A stretch of DNA of 64,000 nucleotides from Solirubrobacter sp963798325 (GCA_963798325.1 CAWCSS010000008.1:496001-560000), one strand, 5' to 3'. Positions 20,168 to 29,159 are shown, counted from the stretch's first letter. Notes: generated from the sequence alone by a model not told the origin. A program made the numbers and translations.

Positions 20168-21622
20168 TCAATCGCCCGCCGGCGCATTCGTGCGCAGCGG
20201 CAACTCGGGCAGCAGCAGGGCCAGCACCAGCACGATCGCCGCCACCGGCACGATCGCGACGAACGCGGAATGCGTGGCGTGGGCGAGCGCGGCGCGGGCG
20301 CTCTCGGGCACGTCGGCGGCGCTGGTCGTGAGCCTATTCGGGTCCACGCCGGCGGGCAGCTTGGAGGTCAACAGCGCGCCGAGCGCGGCGACGGCGAGGC
20401 TGGCGCCCATCGAGCGGAAGAACTGGATGGCGGCCGTGGCCACGCCGAGGTCGGCCATCCGCACCGCGTTCTGGGTGGCGATCACGAAGACCTGGAACAT
20501 CGACCCCATGCCGACGCCGATGATCACCAGGTAGGCGCTGGCGACCGCCCGCGAGGAGTGCTGGTCGAGCGTGGTCAGCAGCACGCAGCCGATGAGCACG
20601 AGCGTCGAGCCGACGATCGGGAACACCTTGTAGCGCCCGGTCCTGGAGATCAGCTGGCCGCCGACGAAGGCCGCCACCACCCAGCCGAGCGTGAGCGGGA
20701 TCAGCACGACGCCGGAGCTCGTCGCCGACGCCTGCAGTACGCCCTGCATGAACACCGGGACGTAGATCGTGATGCCGAACAGCACCGCGCCGATCCCGAA
20801 CGCGGCCGCCGAGGAGACCGCGAACGTCCGGATGCGGAACAGCCCGAGGGGGAGCAGCGGCTCGGGCGCCCGCCGCTCGCGCCAGATGAAGGCGAACACG
20901 CCGAGCACGCCGACGACCGCCGCCGCGAGCACCTCGGTCGAGTCCCACGCGTAGCTCGTCCCGCCCCACGCGCACGCCAGCAGGACGCACGACACGCCGA
21001 GGGTCAGCAGCGCCGCCCCGCTCCAGTCGATCGAGTGCTCACGGGTCCGCCCGCCGGCGGGCATCGTCCGCATCACCACGAACAGCGCGATCGCCGCCAG
21101 CGGGATGTTGATGATGAAGATCCAGCGCCACGACGCGGTGTCGGTCAGCGTCCCGCCGAGCAGCGGGCCGGCGACCGCCGCGGCCGCCCACATCGAGCCG
21201 ATGTAGCCCTGGTACTTGCCACGCTCGCGCGGGGAGAAGAGATCGGCGATGGCGGCCTGGCTGAGCGGCAGGAGCCCGCCCGCGCCGATCCCCTGCAACG
21301 CGCGGAAGGCGATCAGCTCGCCCATCGTCTGCGCCGTCGCGCACAGCGCGGAGCCGACGAGGAAGATCGAGATGCTGACCACGAACAGCCGCCGGCGCCC
21401 GTAGAGATCGCTCAGCTTGCCGTACAGCGGCACGGTCACGGTGGTGGCCAGCAGGTAGGCGGTCACGACCCAGCTGAGGTCCTCGAACCCGTGCAGATCG
21501 GAGACGATCTGCGGCAGCGCGGTGGCGACGATCGTCTGGTCCAACGCCGCCAGCAGCGTGGCGAGCATCATCGCGGAGAACGCGAACAGCACCTGCCGCT
21601 GCGAGCGAGTTTCGGCCGCCAT
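20168..21622 (-). CDS. MFS transporter, DHA2 (EmrB/QacA) drug-exporter family
   Basis: This 484-residue protein has about 14 hydrophobic segments, the DHA2 count. The family motif D1 is 'AALDQTIVATALPQI', the loop 2-3 motif A is 'GKLSDLYGRRRLF', and motif C-like 'GPLLGGTLTD' follows. These proton-driven exporters move drugs or metabolites out of the cell. The gene is divergent from nucS with a 56-bp gap containing an imperfect palindrome that could be a TetR-type operator. Confidence 0.92.
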   Translation of the reverse strand: MAAETRSQRQVLFAFSAMMLATLLAALDQTIVATALPQIVSDLHGFEDLSWVVTAYLLATTVTVPLYGKLSDLYGRRRLFVVSISIFLVGSALCATAQTMGELIAFRALQGIGAGGLLPLSQAAIADLFSPRERGKYQGYIGSMWAAAAVAGPLLGGTLTDTASWRWIFIINIPLAAIALFVVMRTMPAGGRTREHSIDWSGAALLTLGVSCVLLACAWGGTSYAWDSTEVLAAAVVGVLGVFAFIWRERRAPEPLLPLGLFRIRTFAVSSAAAFGIGAVLFGITIYVPVFMQGVLQASATSSGVVLIPLTLGWVVAAFVGGQLISRTGRYKVFPIVGSTLVLIGCVLLTTLDQHSSRAVASAYLVIIGVGMGSMFQVFVIATQNAVRMADLGVATAAIQFFRSMGASLAVAALGALLTSKLPAGVDPNRLTTSAADVPESARAALAHATHSAFVAIVPVAAIVLVLALLLPELPLRTNAPAGD

Positions 21623-21640
21623 CGAACTACCTACGTTAGA

Positions 21641-21661
21641 ACCCGACCGTCCGATCGGTTG
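21641..21661. promoter_or_regulatory. Imperfect palindrome, possible TetR-type operator
   Basis: The segment between the divergent MFS exporter and nucS contains ACCGACC-like half-sites and the perfect 8-mer CCGATCGG. Only about six of ten positions are symmetrical over 21 bp. The assignment rests mainly on its location upstream of an exporter. Confidence 0.22.
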
Positions 21662-21678
21662 CCTAGGCTTGCCTGGTC

Positions 21679-22347
21679 ATGCGCCTGATCGTCGCCCGCT
21701 GCTCCGTCGAATACTCCGGCCGCCTCTCCGCGCACCTGCCCGAGGCGCTGCGGCTGATCATGCTCAAGGCCGACGGCTCGGTGCTCGTGCACGCCGACGC
21801 CGGTGGGTTCAAGCCGCTGAACTGGATGACCCCACCCACCGCGGTGATCGAGGAGGGCGACACGATCACCGTGCGCAAGGTCAAGGGCGAGGATCAACTG
21901 CTGATCACCCTGCACGAGGTCGTCAACGACATCACGCACACGATGGACTTCGACGCCGACCGGCTCTCCAAGGAGGGCGTGGAGGCGGACCTGCAGGTCG
22001 CGCTGGCGGCCGCGCCGCACTTCTGCGGCGAGGGCTTCCGGCTCGTCCGGCGCGAGTGGCCGACCGACATCGGCCCCGTGGACCTGATGTGCCGCGACGC
22101 CGAGGACGGCTGGATCGCGGTCGAGATCAAGCGCGTCGGCACGATCGATGCCGTCGAGCAGCTGGCCCGCTACATCGAGCGCATCCGGCTCGATCCGGCC
22201 ACCGCCGAGTGCCGCGGCATCCTCGCCGCGCAGGTGGTCAAGCCGCAGGCGCGGGTGCTGGCCGAGTCGCGCGGCCTGGCGTGGGTCGAGGTCGACCTCG
22301 CGGAGCTGCGTGGCGAGGTCGAGCCGGCCCTGACGCTGTTCGCCTGA
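21679..22347 (+). CDS. nucS: NucS mismatch-specific endonuclease (EndoMS)
   Basis: This 222-residue protein begins 'MRLIVARCSVEYSGRLSAHL', the typical NucS N-terminal DNA-binding domain. The C-terminal RecB-like nuclease core shows 'PVDLMCRD' and 'IAVEIKRVGTIDAVEQLARY' (the Asp-Glu-x-Lys metal site). In Actinomycetota lacking MutS/MutL, NucS cuts both strands at mismatches. The protein ends 'ALTLFA', which may be a beta-clamp-binding tail (inference). A -10-like TAGGCT lies about 10 bases before the ATG, so a leaderless transcript is possible. Confidence 0.94.
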   Translation: MRLIVARCSVEYSGRLSAHLPEALRLIMLKADGSVLVHADAGGFKPLNWMTPPTAVIEEGDTITVRKVKGEDQLLITLHEVVNDITHTMDFDADRLSKEGVEADLQVALAAAPHFCGEGFRLVRREWPTDIGPVDLMCRDAEDGWIAVEIKRVGTIDAVEQLARYIERIRLDPATAECRGILAAQVVKPQARVLAESRGLAWVEVDLAELRGEVEPALTLFA

Positions 22348-22386
22348 CTCATCGAATCCGCGGTACGCCGTCCGTACGGTCGGCGC

Positions 22387-22536
22387 ATGTTCGCCTGTGT
22401 ACTCGGACTGGGAGCGAGTCTCCTCTATCTCGCCCCAGTCGTCGTGATGGTTCTCGCCGTCGTCGTCGCGCGTTTCCGCTACAGCCGTATGGAGGAGGAA
22501 GCGCCCCCTACCGCTTCTTCGCTTTCGCCAGTCTGA
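22387..22536 (+). CDS. Small single-pass membrane protein (hypothetical)
   Basis: This 49-residue frame encodes one long hydrophobic segment ('LLYLAPVVVMVLAVVVARF') followed by a basic then acidic tail ('RYSRMEEEAP'), the pattern of a real small membrane protein. It lies 40 bp after nucS and its end overlaps the convergent 22508-27094 gene by 29 bp. No Shine-Dalgarno is evident, and function is unknown. It may be spurious. Confidence 0.4.
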   Translation: MFACVLGLGASLLYLAPVVVMVLAVVVARFRYSRMEEEAPPTASSLSPV

Positions 22537-25500
22537 GCGAGCCGGTGGCCGTCCGCTTGTCGGACGCCACCGAGGGCTTCGCGGTCAGCGTCGTCTTCAG
22601 CGACCCCTTCTTGAGCAGCTTCAGGGCCGCCTTGGAGAGCTTGAGCTTGATCGTCGCGCGCTTGCCCGCCTTGACGTTGAACGAGGCGGTGCCGAGCGTC
22701 GTGGTGACCTTCTTCTTGCCCTTCTTGACCACGGTCGTCAGCTTGAGCTTGCCCTTGCAGCCCGCGGTCTCGGTCGCCGGGCATGTGGCCGGGATCGAGA
22801 GCGCGTTCTTCTTGAGCTTCGCCGAGAGCTTGCCGAACTTCAGCCACGCCTTGGGCGGGACGGTCGTCGTGGTCGGCGGCTGCGGCGTCACGACGGGAGC
22901 GGGCACGACCGAGACCGGCGGCTGCTCGGCCGGTGGCTGGGCGCAGTCCACCGCCCCGCTGAGCGCGTCGGAGCGGTTGGCGCTCTGGAGGTTGCCGGCG
23001 AGGTCGCGCGCCTGGACGTCGAACGTGTACGTGTGGCCGGCGGTCGCCGGGTAGGAGGCCGACGTCGCCGTCGTGCCGATCTGCCACGGCGAGTACGCGC
23101 CGCCGTCGACCGCGGCCCACACGTCGTAGCTGCCGACGCCGGACGTCGCGTCCGCGCCGCTCCAGGTCACTGTGAGCCCTGAGCAGCCCTTGGCGCTGGT
23201 CACCGAGCCGGTCGGGGCCACGTCGTCGATCAGGTTCGACCAGACGTTGGTGACGATCGGGGCGTTGGTGTCGAAGACGATCGATGCGCTGCCGGCGATC
23301 GCGGTGCCGGTGGCGACACCCGCCTTAGGCGCGACCGAGTAGGCGATCGATCCCTCGCCGGACGGCGGCAGGAACCCGGTCGTGACGTCGGTCGTCTTGG
23401 CCAGCGTCTGCGGGTCGAGCGTCGTGAACGTCCACGTCGCCGTGGTGCCGGTGAGCTTGCCTTCGACCTTGACCAGGTAGTCCTTGCCCGGGCGCAGGTC
23501 GACTGTCTTGGTCCAGCTCGTGACGCCGGTGGGCGGCGTGAGCAGTTGGTCACCGAAGGCGATCGGCCCGAGGGCGAACGTGGACATGTCGACCTTCGCC
23601 GGGTCCAGCGTGTCGGTCACCGTCACGGTCTGCGCGGCGGCGCTGGCCGACGGCAGGTTCTGGAAGCCGACGGTGTAGTCGAGCCGGCGGTCCGAGCGCA
23701 CGGCGTGCATGTCGCCGCCGCCCTGGGTCCCGTACTTCTCGTTGGGGTCGAAGGACTGCAGCAGCTCCTGGATGTACTTGCTCGGCTTGTAGTTGCCCTT
23801 CTCGTCGTACTCGGGCTCCGGGATCGTGTCCTTCGGGTTGCACAGCTGGGCGAGCCAGAGCATCTGGTACTCGTCGTCCTGCAGCAGGTCGAAGCCCCAG
23901 GCGGGGTTGGCGATCTGGTCGACGATGCCGATCTTGCCGCCCAGCACGCGCTTCTCCCACGCCCCGGACATCACGGTCTTCATCACGCTCAGGTGGGAGT
24001 CGTAGCCCAGGCTGGCCGCGCTCGCCGCGCTGGTCAGGCCCGTGAGCACCACGGCACCGTCGGCGAAGCGCTTGAGGTCCTCGTAGTCGTCGTTGCCGAT
24101 CAGGCCCTTCTCCTTCAGGCACTCGGTCAGGCGGAGCTTCTCGATCGAGAGCTCGTACTCACCTTCAAGCTCGATCAGCGGACCGGTGATCTTGAACTCG
24201 CCGCCGTTGAAGTCGACGGTCAGCTGGCCGCCCGTCGGATCGCCCTTCGCGGCCCGCGCGGCCTTCGCCGACGGCGCCGCCGGATCGGCGATGTCGCCCG
24301 TGAACGTCCAGCGCGTGCCCGTGTGGGTGACGGTCGGCGCACCGCCCGACGGCGCGCGCTCCGCGTAGCGCAGGGTGAGGGCGCCGCCGCCGCTGAACGC
24401 CATGTTCGACGCGAACAACTCACCCGCCCCGAGCGTCGCGGGTGTCGCCGAGACGAACGTCCGCGCATTGGTCTGGGCCGGCACGGCGGCGCCGAAGCTC
24501 ATCGAGGCCTGCAGGCCGAGCTTGGTGTGGCCGGGGATCGTCGTCGTCGGCGTGTAGCCGATCCGGATGTAGTCGTTGGCGAGCGCGGCGATCTTCCCGA
24601 CGGACACCATCACGGTGCGGCCGGCGATGCCGTCGGCGAGCGTGTAGGACGCGCCCGCCGGCAGGTGGTCGACCTTCAGGTCCGCGCCCGCCGGATAGCC
24701 CGAGAAGCGCAGGAAGGCGGGCAGCGACGCGCCCTTGCCGACATTGCCGTAGTGCAGGTAGGAGTACGACGTCACGCCGCCGCGGGCGTACGGGGGCACG
24801 GCGGCCTGGACGTAGGGCTTCGCCGCCTCGGTGGACGCCTCCACGCTCACCTGCCGGTAGGTGAAGTTGGTGTCGTCGAAGGCGTAGAGCTGGACATACC
24901 AGTTCCCGTCCGTCGGCGTGAGACCCGTGGTGTCGAACACCGCCGTGGCCGACAGGCCGTCGTCGGACGGCGTGAAGCTGACCGCGTTGATCGCCTCGTT
25001 GGGCTTGGAGATGTAGCGCAGCTTGGCCGACATCCGGCTGGTCAGGCCGCCGCCGCGCAGGGTCACCGTGATCGGGCCGGTGTTGGGCAGCACGGTCGGT
25101 GAGACGCTCTGGAAGTCCCAGTCGTCGTTGAGGATCGTGCCCGTCGCGTCCGCCTTGGCGATCGCCACGTTGGTCGGATGGCTGAGGTGGATCCGGAAGG
25201 TCTCGTCGGGCTCGGCCGACCCGTCACCGAACGTCTGGATCGCGATCGTCTTCTGCGTCTCGCCGGCGGCGAACGTCAGGTCGCCGGTCTGCGACTGGCC
25301 CGCGGTGCCGTACCCGTAGTCGCCGTTGGCCGCCGCGGCCGAGCCCTGCTCGCGAAGCTCCCAGTGGACGGTGGCGGAGCCGGTGCCGTTCGTGCGCTTG
25401 ACGACGAAGCTCGCGATCGCGCCCTCGCGCACGGAAGCGTCGTCGATCGTGAAGGAGGAGGCGCTGCCGCCGATCGAGGTGTCAACGCCGTCGTTCTCGT

Positions 25501-27094
25501 AGACGGGCGTGTAGCTGCCCGTGACCGTCGCGAACGTGCCCGTGCGGTAGTGACGGTCATACGGCGTGTACCGGTTGCGCACGACGGCGAAGGTCTGGCC
25601 GGCGGGCGGCGTGTAGCCCGCCGTCGGCGCGATGTCCAGCGTGCCCCCGAGCTTGATGTCGGAGCCGACGCTCAGGGCGCTGCCGGTGGCCGCGAGCCGG
25701 ATCCGCAGCGTGCCGCCCGCGGTCTGGACGTAGTGGCCGCTGGGGGATTCGCCGTTGTTGTCCCAGGAGAAGTTGAGGTTCGTGGCCCCGCCGGGCGTCG
25801 GGGCGACGACCCCGCCCGAGTTGGTCACCGTCCGCGCGTACACGCGGCCGCTGCCGGTCAGCGTGCCGCCCGCGAGCGCGAGACCCGGATCGACCGCGTA
25901 GGTGTAGTAGCCCACGGCGAGCGCCTTGCCGGACGCCACGGTGGTCGTCCCGCTGTTCTGGGTGAACGGAGGCACAGCGAGGTCGTGGTCGACCTGCAGC
26001 GCACCGTTCTGGACGAACGCCGCAGGATCCTTGTAGCTCGGGTTCGGCGTGTAGGGCGCCGCGGTGATCTCTTGAGGGCCGGCGCCGTCGGCGTCGGCGC
26101 GGATCGTGCCGGCGTTGATCAGCTTGCCGCCGCCGGCGATGTCGATCAGCGTGGCCACGGCGTTCGTCGTCGCCGTCGGGTCCTTGGCGAAGACGAGCGT
26201 GCCACGGTTGGTCCGGGTGGTGTTCGCCGGGATCTTCAGGCGCGTGGTGTCGCTGCCGCGATCCTCGAGGCGGATGGTCCAGCCGCTGCCGACGTCATCG
26301 GCGAGCGTCGCGTTCCCGTACTGGATGCGGGCGGTGCCGGACCCGCCGGTGACCGCGAGCGAGCCCTGATGCAGCAGCACCGGCGTGGTGCCGTTGAACG
26401 TGCCGCCGGTGACCTTGACCAGATCCGCGACCTGGTTGAAGTTGGTGTTGCCGTTGTTGGTGAAGGTGCCGGCGGTCTGCTCGAGCGTGGAGCCGAAGCC
26501 CGAGTTGAACTGCAGCTCGACGCCGGTGGCGACGGTGATCGAGCCGGCGTTCGTCCACGTCGAGCCCACGAAATTGCTGGAGGACCGCACGCTGCTGTTG
26601 AGCTGGATCGAGCCGCCCGCGACGTTGTCGACGTCGCCGACCAGGTTGACCACGCCGGTGTTGGTGTGCGCGGTGCGCAGGATCGCGCGGTTGGTGAGCT
26701 TCCCGCCGCTGCGGATCGTGAGATCGGTGGTGTCGGTCCCGGTGCCCGTCGAGGTGAACTCGATCAGGCCCGCGTTGTCAACGTTGCCGAAGTTCGCCTG
26801 CGTGGATCCGAAGCCCGGATCGGTGCGGAACCGCAGCGTCCCTTCGACCGTCAACTTGGCGGCGGTTGGGACCCCGGGCTCGGCGAGGGTCACGGTCGAG
26901 GTCGCCGGGATGCAGGCGTCCTGCGCGCTGGTCGGGGCCGTTCCCGTCGACCAGTTGGCATCGAGCTGCCACTCGCCGGTCGTGTTGGCCTTATAGGTGT
27001 TCTGGGTCGTGCAGGCGGCGGAGGCGATGCCGGGAGCGACCAGGGCGAGGGAGAGCGCGGCCGTGCCTGCCGCCAGGAAAGCAGTTCTCATCAA
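22508..27094 (-). CDS. Giant secreted multidomain protein with Calx-beta domain
   Basis: This 1528-residue protein has a signal peptide ending near 'GIASAAC' (residue ~27). Residues ~30-500 are Asn/Gly/Thr-rich repeats with 'GTFTNNGNTNF'- and 'GTLTGSGRVYA'-type strands, as in right-handed beta-helix or autotransporter-like passengers. A Calx-beta calcium-binding domain lies at ~545-650 ('AEPDETFRIHLS', 'ATGTILNDD'). Later segments include 'FDPNEKYGTQGGGDMH' and a DUF11-like conserved-repeat region. An Ig/fibronectin-type domain ('WSGADATSGVGSYDVW') is next, and then a Lys-rich C-terminal module (~1400-1528, 'TCPATETAGCKGKLKLTT'). It is probably a cell-surface or adhesin-like protein. No catalytic motif was seen. 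Confidence 0.78.
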   Translation of the reverse strand: MMRTAFLAAGTAALSLALVAPGIASAACTTQNTYKANTTGEWQLDANWSTGTAPTSAQDACIPATSTVTLAEPGVPTAAKLTVEGTLRFRTDPGFGSTQANFGNVDNAGLIEFTSTGTGTDTTDLTIRSGGKLTNRAILRTAHTNTGVVNLVGDVDNVAGGSIQLNSSVRSSSNFVGSTWTNAGSITVATGVELQFNSGFGSTLEQTAGTFTNNGNTNFNQVADLVKVTGGTFNGTTPVLLHQGSLAVTGGSGTARIQYGNATLADDVGSGWTIRLEDRGSDTTRLKIPANTTRTNRGTLVFAKDPTATTNAVATLIDIAGGGKLINAGTIRADADGAGPQEITAAPYTPNPSYKDPAAFVQNGALQVDHDLAVPPFTQNSGTTTVASGKALAVGYYTYAVDPGLALAGGTLTGSGRVYARTVTNSGGVVAPTPGGATNLNFSWDNNGESPSGHYVQTAGGTLRIRLAATGSALSVGSDIKLGGTLDIAPTAGYTPPAGQTFAVVRNRYTPYDRHYRTGTFATVTGSYTPVYENDGVDTSIGGSASSFTIDDASVREGAIASFVVKRTNGTGSATVHWELREQGSAAAANGDYGYGTAGQSQTGDLTFAAGETQKTIAIQTFGDGSAEPDETFRIHLSHPTNVAIAKADATGTILNDDWDFQSVSPTVLPNTGPITVTLRGGGLTSRMSAKLRYISKPNEAINAVSFTPSDDGLSATAVFDTTGLTPTDGNWYVQLYAFDDTNFTYRQVSVEASTEAAKPYVQAAVPPYARGGVTSYSYLHYGNVGKGASLPAFLRFSGYPAGADLKVDHLPAGASYTLADGIAGRTVMVSVGKIAALANDYIRIGYTPTTTIPGHTKLGLQASMSFGAAVPAQTNARTFVSATPATLGAGELFASNMAFSGGGALTLRYAERAPSGGAPTVTHTGTRWTFTGDIADPAAPSAKAARAAKGDPTGGQLTVDFNGGEFKITGPLIELEGEYELSIEKLRLTECLKEKGLIGNDDYEDLKRFADGAVVLTGLTSAASAASLGYDSHLSVMKTVMSGAWEKRVLGGKIGIVDQIANPAWGFDLLQDDEYQMLWLAQLCNPKDTIPEPEYDEKGNYKPSKYIQELLQSFDPNEKYGTQGGGDMHAVRSDRRLDYTVGFQNLPSASAAAQTVTVTDTLDPAKVDMSTFALGPIAFGDQLLTPPTGVTSWTKTVDLRPGKDYLVKVEGKLTGTTATWTFTTLDPQTLAKTTDVTTGFLPPSGEGSIAYSVAPKAGVATGTAIAGSASIVFDTNAPIVTNVWSNLIDDVAPTGSVTSAKGCSGLTVTWSGADATSGVGSYDVWAAVDGGAYSPWQIGTTATSASYPATAGHTYTFDVQARDLAGNLQSANRSDALSGAVDCAQPPAEQPPVSVVPAPVVTPQPPTTTTVPPKAWLKFGKLSAKLKKNALSIPATCPATETAGCKGKLKLTTVVKKGKKKVTTTLGTASFNVKAGKRATIKLKLSKAALKLLKKGSLKTTLTAKPSVASDKRTATGSLRLAKAKKR

Positions 27095-27191
27095 GGCGTT
27101 GCGAGCCTAGGTAGAGAGGGCCTCCGTTGACAACTTCGGAGGGGGCAAGATTACGTACGTTTCGACGTATCCTGGACGAACGTTTGGGGTG

Positions 27192-27611
27192 TCACTCACC
27201 GTTCAGGGTGAGGATGAGCGATCGCGCGCCACCACGGTCGCGATGCTCGCAGAGGTAGATCCCCTGCCAGGTGCCGGTCGCGAGCCGCCCGCCGGAGACC
27301 GGGAGCGTGAGCGACGGGCCGAGCAGTGACGCCTTGATGTGCGCCGGCATGTCGTCGGGACCTTCGATCGTGTGCGTCCAGTAGCGCGCGTCCTCGGGCA
27401 CGGTCTCGTTGAAGTGGGACTCGAAGTCGTCGCGCACGTCCGGCGAGGCGTTCTCGTTGAGCGTCAGCGAGGCGCTCGTATGGCGGATGAACACGTGCAG
27501 CAGCCCGACCTGCAGGCGCTGGAGCTCGGGCACGGCCTCGAGCACCTCGCGCGTGATCAGGTGAAAGCCGCGCGGCCGCGGTCGCAGGGTGATCTCCCGT
27601 TGGACCCACAT
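27192..27611 (-). CDS. YjbQ family protein (UPF0047, secondary thiamine-phosphate synthase type)
   Basis: This 139-residue protein has family motifs 'FIRHTSASLTLNENAS' and 'GTWQGIYLCEHRD', with conserved His residues, and spans the normal length of the family. YjbQ members can replace thiamine-phosphate synthase weakly, but their main role is unknown. ATG 27611 gives the family N-terminus 'MWVQREITL'. It lies 7 bp after the alkyltransferase-like gene, so the two are probably an operon. Confidence 0.88.
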   Translation of the reverse strand: MWVQREITLRPRPRGFHLITREVLEAVPELQRLQVGLLHVFIRHTSASLTLNENASPDVRDDFESHFNETVPEDARYWTHTIEGPDDMPAHIKASLLGPSLTLPVSGGRLATGTWQGIYLCEHRDRGGARSLILTLNGE

Positions 27612-27618
27612 CGTGCGC

Positions 27619-27861
27619 CTACGGTATCCGCGCTCGGCGCATGTCCACCTTCTCGCCGTTGAACGGGACGCCCTCCTCGTCGAGCAGTGCGCGCTGCTTT
27701 GCGCCCTTGGCGAGGCTGCCGTCGGCACGGACGATCCGCCACCACGGAACGTCCTCGTCGGTGCGATGCAGGACCGTCCCGGCGAAGCGCGGCGCGCCCG
27801 GCGAGACGTCGCCGTAGGTGCGGACGAAGCCCTCCGGCGTGTCGCGCACCCGCGCCAGCAC
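27619..27861 (-). CDS. Alkyltransferase-like protein (ATL), MGMT family without active Cys
   Basis: This small MGMT-fold protein has 'FVRTYGDVSPGAPRFAG' (DNA-binding helix) and 'DVPWWRIVRADGSLAKGAKQ', where Trp replaces the alkyl-acceptor Cys of the 'PCHR' motif. Proteins of this kind bind O6-alkylguanine and flag it for nucleotide excision repair rather than removing the group. The frame is open back to an ATG at 27918, but that would translate the dispersed palindrome (27877-27901) and overlap the divergent DUF1028 start. I therefore prefer GTG 27861 (80 residues). Confidence 0.82.
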   Translation of the reverse strand: MLARVRDTPEGFVRTYGDVSPGAPRFAGTVLHRTDEDVPWWRIVRADGSLAKGAKQRALLDEEGVPFNGEKVDMRRARIP

Positions 27862-27876
27862 CGCCTCGGTGCGATT

Positions 27877-27901
27877 CCTAAAGGGGCCTGGCCCCTTTAG
27901 G
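27877..27901. repeat. 25-bp perfect palindrome, copy 2
   Basis: Arms CCTAAAGGGGCC and its complement flank a single T at 27889. The sequence is identical over 25 bp to the core of 8889-8919. Here it lies between divergent genes, so it is not simply a terminator at both sites. Confidence 0.75.
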
Positions 27902-27909
27902 TTGTGGGG

Positions 27910-28795
27910 ATGCGCCATGGGACGTATTCAATCGTGGCCCTCGATCCGGAGACCGGCGAGCTCGGCGTGGCCGTGCAGTCGCACTGGTTCAGTGTCGGCC
28001 CGCTGTGCGCGTGGGCGCGCGCCGGGATCGGCGCCGTCGCCACGCAGTCGGTGGTCGAGCCCGCCTACGGGCCGGACGCACTCGACCGGCTCGCCGAGGG
28101 CGTGGGTGCGCCGCAGGCACTCGGCGAGTTGCTGGCCGCCGACCCGCTGCAGCACGTGCGCCAGGTCGCGGTGCTCGACGCGCGCGGACAGATCGGCGTC
28201 CACACCGGGCCGGACTGCATCGGCCACGCCGCGCACGTCACCGGCGAGCATCACAGCTGCCAGGCCAACATGATGCACCGCGAGACCGTCCCGGCGGCGA
28301 TGTCGGCGGCGTTCGCGGCGGGCACCGGCCCGCTGCACGAGCGCCTGATGGCCGCGCTGGACGCGGCCGAGGCCGAAGGCGGGGACGTCCGCGGCCGCCA
28401 GTCGGCGGCGATGATCGTCGTCCCAGCCGAGGGCGAGCCCTGGCGCGCGGACCATCGACCTGCGCGTCGAGGACCACCCGAACCCGGTGACCGAGCTCCG
28501 GCGCCTGCTGACCCTCCAGCGCGCCTACGACCTCGCCGGCGCGGCGGACGAACTGCTGGCCGCCGGTCGCTTCGACGAGGCGGGCGAGCTCTACGCGACG
28601 GCGGAGCGCCTCGCCCCGGACTCCGACGAGCTGCTCTTCTGGGCCGGTCTCGCCCGCGCCCAGGCGGGTGACCTGGACGCGGGGGTGGCGGCGGTCAAGC
28701 GCGCCGCGGAGATCCACCCGAACTGGCTCGTGCTGCTGGAGCGCCTCTCGCCCGAGTTCGCGCCGGCGGGCGAGGCGGTGCGGGCCGCGCTCTAA
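27910..28795 (+). pseudogene. DUF1028 protein with C-terminal helical/TPR domain, frame interrupted
   Basis: Residues 1-180 are a DUF1028 domain of the Ntn-hydrolase-like type ('TYSIVALDPETGELGVAVQS', 'GIGAVATQSVVEPAYG', 'QANMM'). Near 28441-28449 (TGGCGCGCGGACC) the reading frame breaks. The family sequence continues one frame over as 'RTIDLRVEDHPNPVTELRR' and a TPR-like tail ('LLAAGRFDEAGELYATAERL') to the stop at 28795. Removing one base or adding two in the CG run restores a single protein of about 295 residues. It could be a true frameshift or an assembly error. ATG 27910 follows GTG 27904 in the same frame. The function of DUF1028 is unknown. Confidence 0.8.
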
Positions 28796-28797
28796 CT

Positions 28798-29159
28798 GCT
28801 CATGGGCTGGTCATGGCCGGCTCCGCCAGGGTGACCTCCGAGGGAGGCCCACCTGTCACCAACGACCGCGGGACGCGAGGTTTCGATCACGTTCGGACTG
28901 GTCGAGGTGGCGCGTCGGTGGGGGTGCAGCCGGAAACCTGTCGAGAGCGAACCTTTGCGGCTTCACCCCCCGGCCCGAGGCGGTTTCGTCCGCCGAACCG
29001 ATCAGGAGTAGCCCGCCGGTGGCGGGCTCACCGGCGCCAGCCGGTCATCGCTGCCCCATGAGCGGGCCGCGGACAGGCGGGTCAAGCGCGCCCACCTGCG
29101 AAGGAGCGGGCCGCCCGCGGCGGGCGCGCGTGACGCGACCGCCGCGGTCTGCTCGCCGT
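28798..29159 (+). repeat. 362-nt structured repeat, copy A (candidate non-coding RNA)
   Basis: This element starts 2 bases after the DUF1028 stop and ends 8 bases before the convergent gene's stop. Stems seen: a closing helix GCTCATGGG (28798-28806) with CCCATGAGC (29055-29063); GGTGA/TCACC (28830-28834, 28856-28860) around CCTCC-GAG-GGAGG; a 12-of-13-bp hairpin (28920-28932 with 28958-28970); AGCCCGCC/GGCGGGCT (29010-29028); ACCGGC-GCCA-GCCGGT (29030-29045). A long 3' hairpin pairs 29060-29070 with 29144-29154 and 29081-29093 with 29122-29134. Copy B at 45988 folds the same way with compensatory changes. Short reading frames inside are not conserved as protein. The strand is inferred from G-U wobbles (GGTGG/TCACC in copy B and two in the 3' hairpin). 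Transcription is not shown. Confidence 0.8.

Noticed and set aside
27862..27918. Longer start (ATG 27918) for the alkyltransferase-like gene
   Set aside because: It would translate the dispersed 25-bp palindrome and overlap the divergent DUF1028 start.
28813..29061. Open frame inside structured repeat copy A (82 codons)
   Set aside because: The matching frame in copy B diverges after about 28 residues, differences show no codon phase, and helices are conserved instead.
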